Shown: positions 1 to 6,593, numbered from the stretch's first letter. The stretch is 13,277 nt of DNA from Syntrophomonadaceae bacterium (GCA_003564505.1 PXFD01000192.1:1-13277), one strand, 5' to 3'. Numbers and translations: made by a program. The notes: a model not told the origin generated them from the letters alone.

Positions 1-219
1 GGCGGTGAAATTGTCAGCATTGAAGTACTTGATCATGAAGAGACACCCGAATATTTCAGGGAAGCAAATCCCCTGATTCCGGAGAGAATCATGGAGGAAC
101 AGCACTTTGATATTGATACCCAGACCGGGGCGACAGCCAGCGCGGAAGGGATTCTCAATGCTGTTCTAAATGCCCTGTCCGGTGCCATCGATAACGACGG
201 CGGAGGTGAAGATAACTAA
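1..219 (+). CDS. rnfG: RnfG, electron transport complex subunit (3' end only, FMN-binding domain)
   Basis: The frame is open from the window edge to TAA 217-219, giving the last 72 residues. They hold D39-T-Q-T-G-A-T45, which fits the Dxx(S/T)GAT signal recognised by ApbE flavin transferases. By family knowledge FMN is attached through a phosphoester bond to the final Thr, here codon 133-135. The motif is followed by an ASAEGILNAV helix, as in RnfG/NqrC FMN-binding domains, and then a short acidic, Gly-rich tail. RnfG is a membrane-anchored subunit whose flavin domain lies outside the cytoplasm and relays electrons within Rnf. The stop overlaps the rnfE start (TAATG), so the two genes are probably translationally coupled. 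The N-terminal anchor lies outside the window. Another FMN-binding protein is possible in principle, but the rnfE-rnfA-rnfB context makes RnfG nearly certain. Confidence 0.93.
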   Translation, partial: GGEIVSIEVLDHEETPEYFREANPLIPERIMEEQHFDIDTQTGATASAEGILNAVLNALSGAIDNDGGGEDN

Positions 220-845
220 TGGAACCTAAAAATGTTTACATCCAGGACTTAACCAGGGGGTTGGTCAAAGAAAACCCGGTTTTTGTTGCTTTGCTGGGCA
301 TGTGTCCCCTTTTAGGGGTGACGGGCTTCCTGTTCTATGGTTTTGGAATGGGAGTGGCTACAACGCTGGTTATGATCGGTGGGGCGCTAATAGTTTCGCT
401 GTTGCGCAACTATATTCCGCCTCAAATTCGGATCCCTTGCTTTATCGTAATTATCGCCACATTTGTGACTATAGTGGACATGAGCCTGCAGGCTTTTCAG
501 CCGGCGCTTCATGATGCTTTAGGTGTTTTTGTTCCACTGATTGTCTGTAACTGCCTGATTTTAGGAAGGCTTGAGGCATTTTCCAGCAAAAGGCCTGTTT
601 TACGTTCGGTTGCAGATGGAGTCGGAGCAGGGCTTGGGTTTACCCTGGCGCTGGTTCTTTTAGCCCTGGTGCGTGAAGTATTAGGCCAGGGGACGCTCCT
701 GGGGCCGGAGCCGGAAGGAGCAATAGTACTTTTCGGCGAAAATTTTGAACCGATGACCTTATTTGCCCAGCCGGCCGGAGCATTTATTGCTTTAGGTCTG
801 CTGCTGGCAGGAGTTAACATTTTTATGAAACGCTTTAACATTTAA
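219..845 (+). CDS. rnfE: RnfE, integral membrane subunit of the Rnf complex
   Basis: This 208-aa, very hydrophobic protein has about six membrane segments and belongs to the RnfA/RnfE (NqrD/NqrE) family. The N-terminal half carries NPVFVALLGMCPLLGVT at residues 19-35, the RnfE version of the family's first motif. A second Cys-containing motif, VCNCLILGR, lies at 109-117. C29 and C112 correspond to the NqrD cysteines known to bind an intramembrane [2Fe-2S] cluster shared with the partner subunit; C110 is an additional nearby cysteine. The ATG at 219 overlaps the rnfG stop. In Rnf, RnfE pairs with RnfA as an inverted-topology relative to form the electron path across the membrane. Length and motifs are normal for the family. 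Confidence 0.96.
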   Translation: MEPKNVYIQDLTRGLVKENPVFVALLGMCPLLGVTGFLFYGFGMGVATTLVMIGGALIVSLLRNYIPPQIRIPCFIVIIATFVTIVDMSLQAFQPALHDALGVFVPLIVCNCLILGRLEAFSSKRPVLRSVADGVGAGLGFTLALVLLALVREVLGQGTLLGPEPEGAIVLFGENFEPMTLFAQPAGAFIALGLLLAGVNIFMKRFNI

Positions 846-846
846 T

Positions 847-877
847 AGGCCGGTCCGGTTGATTATCATACCGGCCT
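847..877 (+). other. Inverted repeat (hairpin) between rnfE and rnfA
   Basis: AGGCCGGT (847-854) is perfectly complementary to ACCGGCCT (870-877), giving an 8-bp GC-rich stem with a 15-nt loop. A shorter alternative hairpin pairs CCGGT (855-859) with the same ACCGG (870-874). No U-run follows, so it is not an intrinsic terminator. It sits 4 nt before the rnfA ribosome binding site (AGGAGG 882-887). A role in mRNA processing, stability or differential expression of rnfA is inference only. Confidence 0.5.
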
Positions 878-892
878 GGGCAGGAGGTTGTT

Positions 893-1474
893 ATGGAAAC
901 TCTGCTTTCAATCATATTCATCTATATTTTTGTTGACAACTTTGTCTTGCATCGTTTTTTCGGGATTTGTCCTTTCCTGGGCGTATCCCGTAAAATGGAG
1001 ACGGCAATCGGCATGAGTATGGCGGTTATTTTTGTTATGACCATGGCTACACTGGTGACCTGGCTGCTTTACACATTTGTGCTGGTCGAATTTGGCCTGG
1101 AATATTTGCAAATCGTGACCTTTATCCTGGTCATTGCTTCACTTGTGCAGCTGGTGGAAACGGTTTTACGGAAAATTAGCCCCACTTTATACCAGGGGCT
1201 CGGTATATTCTTACCCTTGATAACCACAAACTGTGCAGTGCTGGCAGTAACCCTGCTGGCTGTGCGGCAGGAATTCCCTTTCGTGGAGTCCATTGTTTTT
1301 GCTGTTGCCGCTTCGGTCGGCTTCTCCCTGGCCCTGGTAATTATGGCCGGAATCAGGGAAAGGCTGGAAATGGCTAAGATGCCAGATGTTCTGGAAGGTT
1401 CAGCAGTGACCTTGATTACTGCAGGAATTTTATCAATTGCCTTTTTGGGATTCCAGGGCATGCTGTCACTGTAA
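893..1474 (+). CDS. rnfA: RnfA, integral membrane subunit of the Rnf complex
   Basis: The 193-aa protein has about six membrane segments and the RnfA/NqrE signature at its start: FVDNFVLHRFFGICPFLGVS spans residues 13-32. A second conserved segment, GLGIFLPLITTNCAVL, lies at 102-117. C26 and C114 match the pair that, with two cysteines of RnfE/NqrD, ligates the intramembrane [2Fe-2S] cluster in this family. The ATG at 893 has a perfect AGGAGG (882-887) five bases upstream. It is the symmetric partner of RnfE in the membrane core that carries electrons between the cytoplasmic and outer-face cofactors. Nothing is missing or unusual in the sequence. Confidence 0.96.
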   Translation: METLLSIIFIYIFVDNFVLHRFFGICPFLGVSRKMETAIGMSMAVIFVMTMATLVTWLLYTFVLVEFGLEYLQIVTFILVIASLVQLVETVLRKISPTLYQGLGIFLPLITTNCAVLAVTLLAVRQEFPFVESIVFAVAASVGFSLALVIMAGIRERLEMAKMPDVLEGSAVTLITAGILSIAFLGFQGMLSL

Positions 1475-1529
1475 GTAAATGGGTAAGTTGATCGAGTAAG
1501 TAAACATCACTTGTGAGGTGATTATAGCA

Positions 1530-2390
1530 ATGCTAATTATATACGCCATTCTGGCCCTGGGTTTAATCGGTTTACTTTTCGGCCTGGGCCTGGCTGTGGC
1601 AGCTAAGGTCTTTTATGTTGAAACTGATCCCCGGGTTGATGCAGTAAAAGAAGCTGTTCCGGGTGCAAACTGCGGTGCCTGTGGCTATGCCGGCTGTGTT
1701 AAATTTGCTGAAGCTGTTGTACACGGCGAAGCAGAACCGGGGGACTGTATTCCGGCAGGCGAAGAGGAAATACAGGAGATGGCCAGGATTCTGGGTATAG
1801 AAGTATCCTCCAGTGCTTCACCGGTGGCAACAGTTTTCTGTATCGGTGATATATACCGGGCTGCTGATAACTTCGTTTATGACGGAGTGCAGGATTGTAA
1901 GGTTGCCGGCGAAATGAATGGCGGCCATAAGACATGTACTTACGGCTGTCTTGGTTTGGGCAACTGTGTGAGAGTCTGCCCCTTTGATGCTATCAGGATG
2001 GGCACACACGGCCTGCCTGTTGTTGATGAGGAAAAATGTACCGGCTGTGAGCTTTGTGCAAAAGAGTGTCCGCGCGATATCATCAAAATGCTGCCGCCTG
2101 GCGATAATGGTCACCTGGTGCTGTGTACTTCACAGGACCGGGGCAAAACTGTATCCAAGGCCTGTGAAGTTGGCTGTATAGCCTGCAGGGCTTGTGTTAA
2201 GGTTTGTCCACAGGAAGCAATCGAAATGGACGGCAAGCTGGCAGTAATTGATCTTGATAAATGTGATGATTGCGGTAAATGCGTTGAAAAATGCCCGCCG
2301 AACACCATTTACCAGCGCCGTTCTATTCCTACTGAAGCTGATGCAGAAGCAGCAGCTGCTGAAAAGGAAAAAGAAGAAGCAACAGCTTAA
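1530..2390 (+). CDS. rnfB: RnfB, multi-cluster iron-sulfur ferredoxin-type subunit of the Rnf complex
   Basis: I place the start at ATG 1530 (286 aa). GAGGTGAT (1515-1522) is then a well-spaced ribosome binding site, whereas an in-frame GTG at 1518 lies inside that site. Residues 1-25 form a membrane anchor. Next comes a [4Fe-4S] domain with C48, C51, C56 and C73. Four ferredoxin-like cysteine groups follow: C136/C140/C146/C150; C170/C173/C176/C180; C212/C216/C219/C222/C226; and C245/C248/C251/C255. Four of the groups are followed by a Pro, as usual. This suggests at least five clusters, as in clostridial RnfB proteins and more than in proteobacterial ones. RnfB is the cytoplasmic entry point for electrons from reduced ferredoxin. 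The C-terminal tail, about residues 268-286, is Ala/Glu/Lys-rich and probably disordered. rnfB closes the usual rnfCDGEAB order. Confidence 0.96.
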   Translation: MLIIYAILALGLIGLLFGLGLAVAAKVFYVETDPRVDAVKEAVPGANCGACGYAGCVKFAEAVVHGEAEPGDCIPAGEEEIQEMARILGIEVSSSASPVATVFCIGDIYRAADNFVYDGVQDCKVAGEMNGGHKTCTYGCLGLGNCVRVCPFDAIRMGTHGLPVVDEEKCTGCELCAKECPRDIIKMLPPGDNGHLVLCTSQDRGKTVSKACEVGCIACRACVKVCPQEAIEMDGKLAVIDLDKCDDCGKCVEKCPPNTIYQRRSIPTEADAEAAAAEKEKEEATA

Positions 2391-2491
2391 ACAAGCAAGT
2401 CATTTTCATCTTTTAAGATACCTCCGGCTGGTTAAGCCATGGGGGCTGTATTGCTTTATAAATCCCGACTTTTACAGAGGTAACTGATGAT

Positions 2492-2989
2492 ATGAAAAAT
2501 GACCGATTAAATTTTATAGGTGTAACCGCAGTGCTATTCGTATTCTGGGTAGCTGTAAGCGGGACCCTGGACTGGCCGCAGCTGGTGGTTGGCTTAGCAG
2601 CGGCCAGTTTTGTCACTTATTTTAATCGTTCAATGTTGATAACACTTGAAGACAGGCCTCCTGTCCGCCTAAAAACTCTTGTCTGGCTGCTTGGCTATTT
2701 CTTTAAACTTATATCTGATATATTTATAGCAAATTTTCAGGTTGCCTGGCTGGTTTTACATCCTAAAATGCCGATAGAGCCAAACATGGTTGAACTGGAA
2801 GTTGATATTGACAAACAGGCCAGCAGGGTCTTGCTGGGCAATTCAATAACTCTTACCCCCGGGACTTTAACTGTTTTGTCTGAGGGCAACAAGTACTTAG
2901 TTCATGCTTTAACCAGGCACAATGGCGAAGCTCTGAAAACCTGGCCCCTGATAGATCGATTAAAACAGATGGAGGTCGACAAGCCATGA
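2492..2989 (+). CDS. mrpE: MrpE/MnhE-type antiporter subunit (MbhA-like)
   Basis: The 165-aa protein is close to the usual MrpE length. It has two or three N-terminal membrane segments (about residues 10-46 and 62-90) and then a cytoplasmic domain with the family hallmark NSITLTPGTLT at 117-127. WPQLVVGLAAA (28-38) and VAWLVLHPKMPIEP (84-97) are also typical. MrpE belongs to multi-subunit Na+/H+ antiporters and to the Mbh/Mbs respiratory complexes, where it has a structural role. The ATG at 2492 follows AGAGGT (2476-2481); an earlier ATG at 2487 terminates after two codons. The 101-nt gap after rnfB shows no convincing terminator, so cotranscription with rnf is plausible. The stop overlaps mrpF by ATGA. 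Confidence 0.94.
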   Translation: MKNDRLNFIGVTAVLFVFWVAVSGTLDWPQLVVGLAAASFVTYFNRSMLITLEDRPPVRLKTLVWLLGYFFKLISDIFIANFQVAWLVLHPKMPIEPNMVELEVDIDKQASRVLLGNSITLTPGTLTVLSEGNKYLVHALTRHNGEALKTWPLIDRLKQMEVDKP

Positions 2990-3267
2990 ATACGGGCCAA
3001 ATCCTTGAGCTTTTATATGGTCTCGGCGCGGTTCTGGTGATGTTAATGATATTTTTATCACTGATCCGTGCACTGATAGGGCCCAGTGCCCCTGATAGGG
3101 TGGCTGCGATCAATATCATCGGCACCAAAACACTGGTTATTATTACTCTAATTGCATTTATTTATAACCAGATTTATTTTTTAGATATTGCCATGATTTA
3201 TGCCCTGATGAGTTTCATTACTACTATCGGAGTGGCGAAATATCTTGAGAAGGGAGCCCTGGACTGA
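2986..3267 (+). CDS. mrpF: MrpF/MnhF-type antiporter subunit (MbhB-like)
   Basis: The 93-aa protein, a normal MrpF length, has three membrane segments (about residues 8-30, 48-62 and 67-85). The conserved loop GPSAPDRVAAINIIGTK lies at 32-48, and FLDIAMIYALMSFITTIG at 66-83 contains the family's membrane-embedded Asp (D67). It is a small accessory subunit needed for assembly and ion exchange in Mrp antiporters. Translation starts at ATG 2986 inside the mrpE stop (ATGA), with GGAGGT upstream near 2971. Its own stop, TGA 3265-3267, overlaps the proposed CTG start of mrpG. Confidence 0.93.
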   Translation: MNTGQILELLYGLGAVLVMLMIFLSLIRALIGPSAPDRVAAINIIGTKTLVIITLIAFIYNQIYFLDIAMIYALMSFITTIGVAKYLEKGALD

Positions 3268-3587
3268 TCACTGCCTGGTTTGAAGTTGCACTCGACATAA
3301 TTTCAATTATTACTTTAATTGGCGGCCTATTCTTTCTTTTTGTCGGCACTGTTGGTCTGCTGCGCTTTCCTGATGTTTATAATAGGCTCCATGCCACTAC
3401 CAAGTGCGATACCCTGGGAGCAGGTCTGATCTTACTTTCACTCGCCCTGCAAAGCCCTTTGGCAATTGGTATCCGATTAGCCCTGTTAATATTCTTTATT
3501 TTAATTACGAACCCTACCGCCGCCCACGCTATTGCCAGGGCAGCCTATAAAATCGGGTTTGAGCCGATTGAAAGTGGGAGGGACTAG
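3264..3587 (+). CDS. mrpG: MrpG/MnhG-type antiporter subunit, probable CTG start (MbhC-like)
   Basis: This 107-aa protein has no ATG, GTG or TTG at its N-terminus, so simple ORF callers miss it or shorten it. Reading from CTG 3264 gives ITAWFEVALD, which matches MrpG N-termini. Then comes the hallmark GTVGLLRFPDVYNRLHATTK at 28-47, followed by CDTLGAG, and TNPTAAHAIARAA at 82-94. Three membrane segments are visible (about 9-33, 50-63 and 68-83). GGGAG (3252-3256) lies 7 nt before CTG, and CTGA overlaps the mrpF stop exactly as ATGA would. The upstream in-frame stop at 3246 leaves no room for a conventional start. MrpG is a small membrane subunit of the antiporter core. Function is secure; the start codon is inference from spacing and homology. 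Confidence 0.9.
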   Translation: MITAWFEVALDIISIITLIGGLFFLFVGTVGLLRFPDVYNRLHATTKCDTLGAGLILLSLALQSPLAIGIRLALLIFFILITNPTAAHAIARAAYKIGFEPIESGRD

Positions 3588-3588
3588 G

Positions 3589-3828
3589 ATGACTGAAGCG
3601 CTTAATGTCCTTCTTCTGTTGTTCTTAATTGTCTGCGCTATAGGGGTCGGATATATCCGGGATCTGCTAAGCGCTGTAATACTATTTTCCACTTTTGGTT
3701 TGATTATGGCCATAATCTGGCAGCAGTTGAGTGCTCCTGATGTGGCCATGGTCGAAGCAGCTCTTGGTACCGGTGTTGTAACCCTGCTTTTGATAGCCGC
3801 TATCGCTAAAACAAAAAGAACAGAATGA
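3589..3828 (+). CDS. DUF4040 / MbhD-like subunit (first part of the MrpA C-terminal region as a separate gene)
   Basis: The 79-aa protein has three membrane helices and the motif SAPDVAMVEAALGTGV at 48-63, with D51 and E56 typical of DUF4040. In bacterial Mrp antiporters this region is part of the large MrpA subunit; in archaeal Mbh/Mbs complexes it is the free subunit MbhD. By family knowledge it resembles NuoJ and lies next to the ion path. I choose ATG 3589, directly after the mrpG stop and 7 nt after GGGAGG (3576-3581). An in-frame ATG at 3532 would add 19 non-conserved residues that lie inside mrpG. The free-standing form groups this module with the Mbh-type arrangement. Confidence 0.87.
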   Translation: MTEALNVLLLLFLIVCAIGVGYIRDLLSAVILFSTFGLIMAIIWQQLSAPDVAMVEAALGTGVVTLLLIAAIAKTKRTE

Positions 3829-3858
3829 TTAACAAAGTATAGGAGAGGAGTATACATT

Positions 3859-4200
3859 ATGCTATATATACTTTTAGCAGTATTTGTGGTTATTCTTACT
3901 TTTGTCTTGAGGTTTATAATCGGAGTAGAACCACGAACACTGGTTACTCTTTACTTGCTAGCAGGCATTATATTTCTGTTCAGCTTTACCGTGGCTGAAA
4001 TGCCAACATTTGGTTCACCGGAAAATCCTACTTTTAATGAGGTGCCGCAGCGTTACCTGGAGCAAGGGGTAGAAGAAACCGGGGCGGTAAACATCGTAAG
4101 TTCAGTTATTATAGATTACCGCGCTTTTGATACCCTTGGTGAAGCGACAGTATTATTTGTTGCTATTGCAGCAGTTGCCGCTACTTTAAGATCTCATTAG
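3859..4200 (+). CDS. MbhE-like subunit (second part of the MrpA C-terminal region as a separate gene)
   Basis: This 113-aa protein has two N-terminal membrane helices, the loop FGSPENP (51-57) and a conserved block running from YLEQGVEETGAVNIV (66-80) to IIDYRAFDTLGEATVLF (84-100). The latter, including E95, is the signature of the last part of MrpA and of MbhE. By family knowledge it packs beside the MbhD-like subunit and contributes to proton transfer. It has a strong purine-rich ribosome binding site, AGGAGAGGAG at 3841-3850, eight bases before ATG 3859. It follows the DUF4040 gene after 30 nt, in the same order as in mbh operons. Split MrpA tails also occur in some bacterial Mrp systems, so origin from archaea is not implied. 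Confidence 0.88.
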   Translation: MLYILLAVFVVILTFVLRFIIGVEPRTLVTLYLLAGIIFLFSFTVAEMPTFGSPENPTFNEVPQRYLEQGVEETGAVNIVSSVIIDYRAFDTLGEATVLFVAIAAVAATLRSH

Positions 4201-4231
4201 ATACTTGATTTAGGTACTGGGGGAGATATTT

Positions 4232-4657
4232 ATCGAAGATCAAATCATTCGTTTAACAAGCCGTCTGGTTGTGCCCTTTATCCAGGTATACGGTATATAC
4301 GTGATTCTACACGGACACTTATCTCCCGGGGGCAGTTTTTCGGGCGGTGCTATCTTTGGGGCCAGTCTGGTTCTGGTAGCGCTTTCCTTTAACCTTGAAG
4401 CTGGATCGAGGCAAATCCCTCATCATACAGCCTCGGTGCTTGAAAGTGGTGGAGCTTTGGGTTATGTTTTGACGGGTTTGGTTGGAGTATTTGCAGGAAG
4501 TTACTTCCTGGCCAATCAACTGGCAGGATTTCCAATGGGCCAGCCCGGTCAATTATTTAGCGCCGGTGCGATCCTGGTGATTACCGTTTTTGTTGGTATT
4601 AAGGTTGCCAGCACCATCGTCACTATGTTTTTTTACATAATCGAAGGGGAAAAGTAA
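4232..4657 (+). CDS. mrpB: MrpB/MnhB-type antiporter subunit, probable ATC start (MbhF-like)
   Basis: The protein carries the MnhB hallmark HGHLSPGGSFSGG (27-39 in my numbering) and about four membrane helices. The only conventional start, GTG 4271, has no ribosome binding site and would cut into the first helix. Upstream, the same frame is open to TAG 4211 and encodes EDQIIRLTSRLVVPFIQ, which looks like a normal MnhB N-terminus. GGGGGAG (4219-4225) lies six bases before ATC 4232. Starting there gives 141 aa, close to the roughly 143 aa of Bacillus MrpB. I therefore propose an ATC start; a sequencing error or variant of ATG is the main alternative. mrpB is a core membrane subunit of Mrp antiporters. 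The stop is one base before the mrpC ATG. Confidence 0.85.
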   Translation: MEDQIIRLTSRLVVPFIQVYGIYVILHGHLSPGGSFSGGAIFGASLVLVALSFNLEAGSRQIPHHTASVLESGGALGYVLTGLVGVFAGSYFLANQLAGFPMGQPGQLFSAGAILVITVFVGIKVASTIVTMFFYIIEGEK

Positions 4658-4658
4658 T

Positions 4659-5027
4659 ATGGAAACTTTAAGCGGAATAATAGATAACTATTACTATATG
4701 GTGGCGATTATCCTTTTTGTAATTGGTATGTATACTATGCTGACCCATTCCAACTTGATCAAAAAAGTAATTGCCATGAACATTATGGATGCCTCGGTAT
4801 TCTTGATGTTTGTTGCAGTCGGTTATGCACATGGTTCGCAGGCTCCGATCATCAGGGAGGGGGCAGATGTTTTTTATGCAAATCCCCTGCCCGGGGCATT
4901 AATATTAACCGGAATCGTTGTAGCCGTTTCAGTAACAGCTTACGCTTTAAGCCTGGTTGTAAAAATTTACCGTTATTATGAAACCTGTGATTATGATGAA
5001 ATATGTGAGATAAGGAGCCGCGAGTAG
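4659..5027 (+). CDS. mrpC: MrpC/MnhC-type antiporter subunit (NuoK-like, MbhG-like)
   Basis: The 122-aa protein has three membrane helices (about residues 12-29, 38-57 and 80-102) and belongs to the MrpC/NuoK family. NPLPGALILTGIVVAVSVTA (75-94) is the usual third-helix signature. The NuoK-like helices carry IMDASVFLMF (42-51). By family knowledge MrpC links the small subunits to the MrpD/NuoL-type antiporter and takes part in proton transfer. The start ATG 4659 follows GGGGAA; the stop TAG 5025-5027 overlaps the GTG of mrpD. The C-terminus (CDYDEICEIRSRE) is somewhat longer and more acidic than in Bacillus MrpC. Confidence 0.93.
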   Translation: METLSGIIDNYYYMVAIILFVIGMYTMLTHSNLIKKVIAMNIMDASVFLMFVAVGYAHGSQAPIIREGADVFYANPLPGALILTGIVVAVSVTAYALSLVVKIYRYYETCDYDEICEIRSRE

Positions 5028-6505
5028 TGGGGTTATCTGAGCATTTTCCAGCTTTAATTATTGCAGTTTTTTTAGCTGCTGCTTTTTTATCGCCCCTGAT
5101 TTACCGCTGGGCAAGGTATTTGTCGGCAGCTTACCTGGTTGCGACCCTGGTTGCTGCTTTTGGTATGGTGATAGCCCTGCTCATCCAGGTTCAGCAGGGA
5201 GGTCCTGTTTATTATCATATGGGAGGGTGGCCTCCCCCCTGGGGAATTGAATTCAAGGCAGATCCGCTGCGCTTGTATGTGCTGCTGGTAGTTATCGGGG
5301 TTAGCTTGTGGGTATTTATTTATGCTTTAAGAGATTTGCAACATGAATTAAAAAAAGCTTTAATAGGCTGGTATTATACACTTTTTGCGGTCCTGGTCGG
5401 TTCCATGGCCGGGATAGCTCTAACCAATGATCTATTCAACCTTTTTGTCCTTATGGAAATATGTGCCATATCAGCCTGCGCGATTATATCAATCAAAGAA
5501 GATCGGGAATGCCTGGAAGCCAGCTTTAAATACTTAATCATGAGTGCTATGGGAACGGGTTGTTTCCTGCTCGGCGTGGTAATGCTCTACATGGTTACAG
5601 GATATCTTAATTACAGTTTTATGCAGGCAGAACTTGTTGAAGCTTTCAACTATTACCCGCGCAATATTTTTACTGCTGCCGCTCTATTTATAGTTGCTTT
5701 TGGCACGAAGGCCGCACTATTCCCCTTGCACGTCTGGTTGCCTGATGCTCATGCATCTGCTCCTTCTCCTTCCAGCGCCATGTTATCGGGCGTGGTCATT
5801 AAGATTTACGCTTTCGGCCTTTTCCTGATGTTCTACGAGGTATTTCCCCCTGAGCTGCTTAGGACGATACCTCTAAATGAAATTGTGCTCTGGCTGGCTT
5901 CACTGGGCGCTTTATTTGGATCGGTATATGCTATGCTGCAATCCGATTTGAAAAAAATGCTGGCTTTTTCCAGCATAGGTCAGATTGCTTATATTTTCAT
6001 GGGAATCGGTTTTCATCATGACCTGGCCATGGTCGGTGGATTCTATCACCTCATGGTTCATGCTGTTACGAAGGCCATGCTGTTTATGGCTGCCGGTGTG
6101 ATCATCTATTCGACGGGGATCCGAAAAATTGAGGACCTGGCCGGTATCGGAAGGGTTTTGCCTGTAACAATGATTGCTTTTTCAATTGGCAGCGCATCCA
6201 TGGTGGGTTTGCCGGGGACCGGTGGTTTAATTAGCAAGTGGTTTTTAGCTTTGAGTGCCCTTGAAATCGGGCGGCCAATTTTTGTGCTGGTCATTCTGGC
6301 CAGCAGCCTGTTAAATGCCGTCTATTATATGCCAATCGTAATTAATGCTTTTATGCACCATAACGAGTTTGGTAATAACTTTAAGCCGGTTCCCAGGGTA
6401 ATGAAGATCTGCATGATTGTGGGTATGATTTTTGTGGTAATTTCCGGCTTTTACACCACACCGGTAGTTAACCTGCTGGAGCAGGCAGCAGAACTGTTTT
6501 TCTAA
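5027..6505 (+). CDS. mrpD: MrpD/MnhD-type antiporter subunit (proton-translocating NuoL/M/N family; MbhH-like)
   Basis: The 492-aa protein matches MrpD in length and has about 14 membrane helices. The ion-path residues of the family are in place: E144 in helix 5 (VLMEICAIS), K228 in helix 7 (GTKAALFPLHVWLPDAHA), K259 in helix 8 (GVVIKIYAF) and K404 in helix 12 (GGLISKWFLA). H340, H345 and K349 form the usual central polar patch. It should conduct H+ or exchange Na+ and H+ across the membrane. The GTG start at 5027 overlaps the mrpC stop (TAGTG) and has AAGGAG at 5012-5017. It is the first of three consecutive, related antiporter subunits and the one closest to canonical MrpD. Confidence 0.94.
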   Translation: MGLSEHFPALIIAVFLAAAFLSPLIYRWARYLSAAYLVATLVAAFGMVIALLIQVQQGGPVYYHMGGWPPPWGIEFKADPLRLYVLLVVIGVSLWVFIYALRDLQHELKKALIGWYYTLFAVLVGSMAGIALTNDLFNLFVLMEICAISACAIISIKEDRECLEASFKYLIMSAMGTGCFLLGVVMLYMVTGYLNYSFMQAELVEAFNYYPRNIFTAAALFIVAFGTKAALFPLHVWLPDAHASAPSPSSAMLSGVVIKIYAFGLFLMFYEVFPPELLRTIPLNEIVLWLASLGALFGSVYAMLQSDLKKMLAFSSIGQIAYIFMGIGFHHDLAMVGGFYHLMVHAVTKAMLFMAAGVIIYSTGIRKIEDLAGIGRVLPVTMIAFSIGSASMVGLPGTGGLISKWFLALSALEIGRPIFVLVILASSLLNAVYYMPIVINAFMHHNEFGNNFKPVPRVMKICMIVGMIFVVISGFYTTPVVNLLEQAAELFF

Positions 6506-6533
6506 AACAATAGAGGAAATCCTTTCCTTTTAG

Positions 6534-6563
6534 TTGAAATATTCAGGGAATAGCAGCTATAAT
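6534..6563 (+). promoter_or_regulatory. Internal sigma-A-type promoter before the second antiporter gene
   Basis: TTGAAA (6534-6539) and TATAAT (6558-6563) are separated by 18 nt. That is 5/6 and 6/6 matches to the vegetative consensus, in the 88-nt gap between mrpD and the next gene. A transcript starting near 6570 would have a leader of about 24 nt containing GGAGGGG (6581-6587). The promoter could boost the distal genes (two antiporter subunits and apbE) independently of the rnf promoter. It is identified by sequence only. Confidence 0.6.
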
Positions 6564-6593
6564 AGCTTTTATAGTCTTTTGGAGGGGTTCTTT

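Noticed and set aside
509..841. Minus-strand open frames opposite rnfE, rnfA, rnfB and radC
   Set aside because: They have no recognisable protein motifs, no ribosome binding context, and mirror the codon pattern of well-identified genes on the + strand.
933..965. TTGACA inside rnfA as a promoter -35
   Set aside because: No -10-like hexamer at a suitable distance, and it lies within conserved coding sequence.
1518..1529. GTG 1518 as the rnfB start
   Set aside because: It overlaps the GAGGTGAT ribosome binding site that is correctly spaced for ATG 1530.
2391..2491. Possible terminator or promoter in the rnfB-mrpE gap (GGCT-GGTTA-AGCC at about 2427; TATAAA at 2457-2462)
   Set aside because: The stem is only four base pairs with no U-run after it, and no acceptable -35 box lies 16-19 nt before TATAAA. 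I see no functional site here that I can support.
3532..3588. N-terminal extension of the DUF4040 protein from ATG 3532
   Set aside because: The added residues are an alternate frame of mrpG; ATG 3589 has a well-placed GGGAGG and matches family length.
6503..6567. Terminator between mrpD and the second antiporter (AGGAAA-TCC-TTTCCT at 6514-6528; AGCTA-TAA-TAGCT at 6555-6567)
   Set aside because: Both hairpins are short and AT-rich with three-base loops and no proper U-run; the second overlaps the -10 box.
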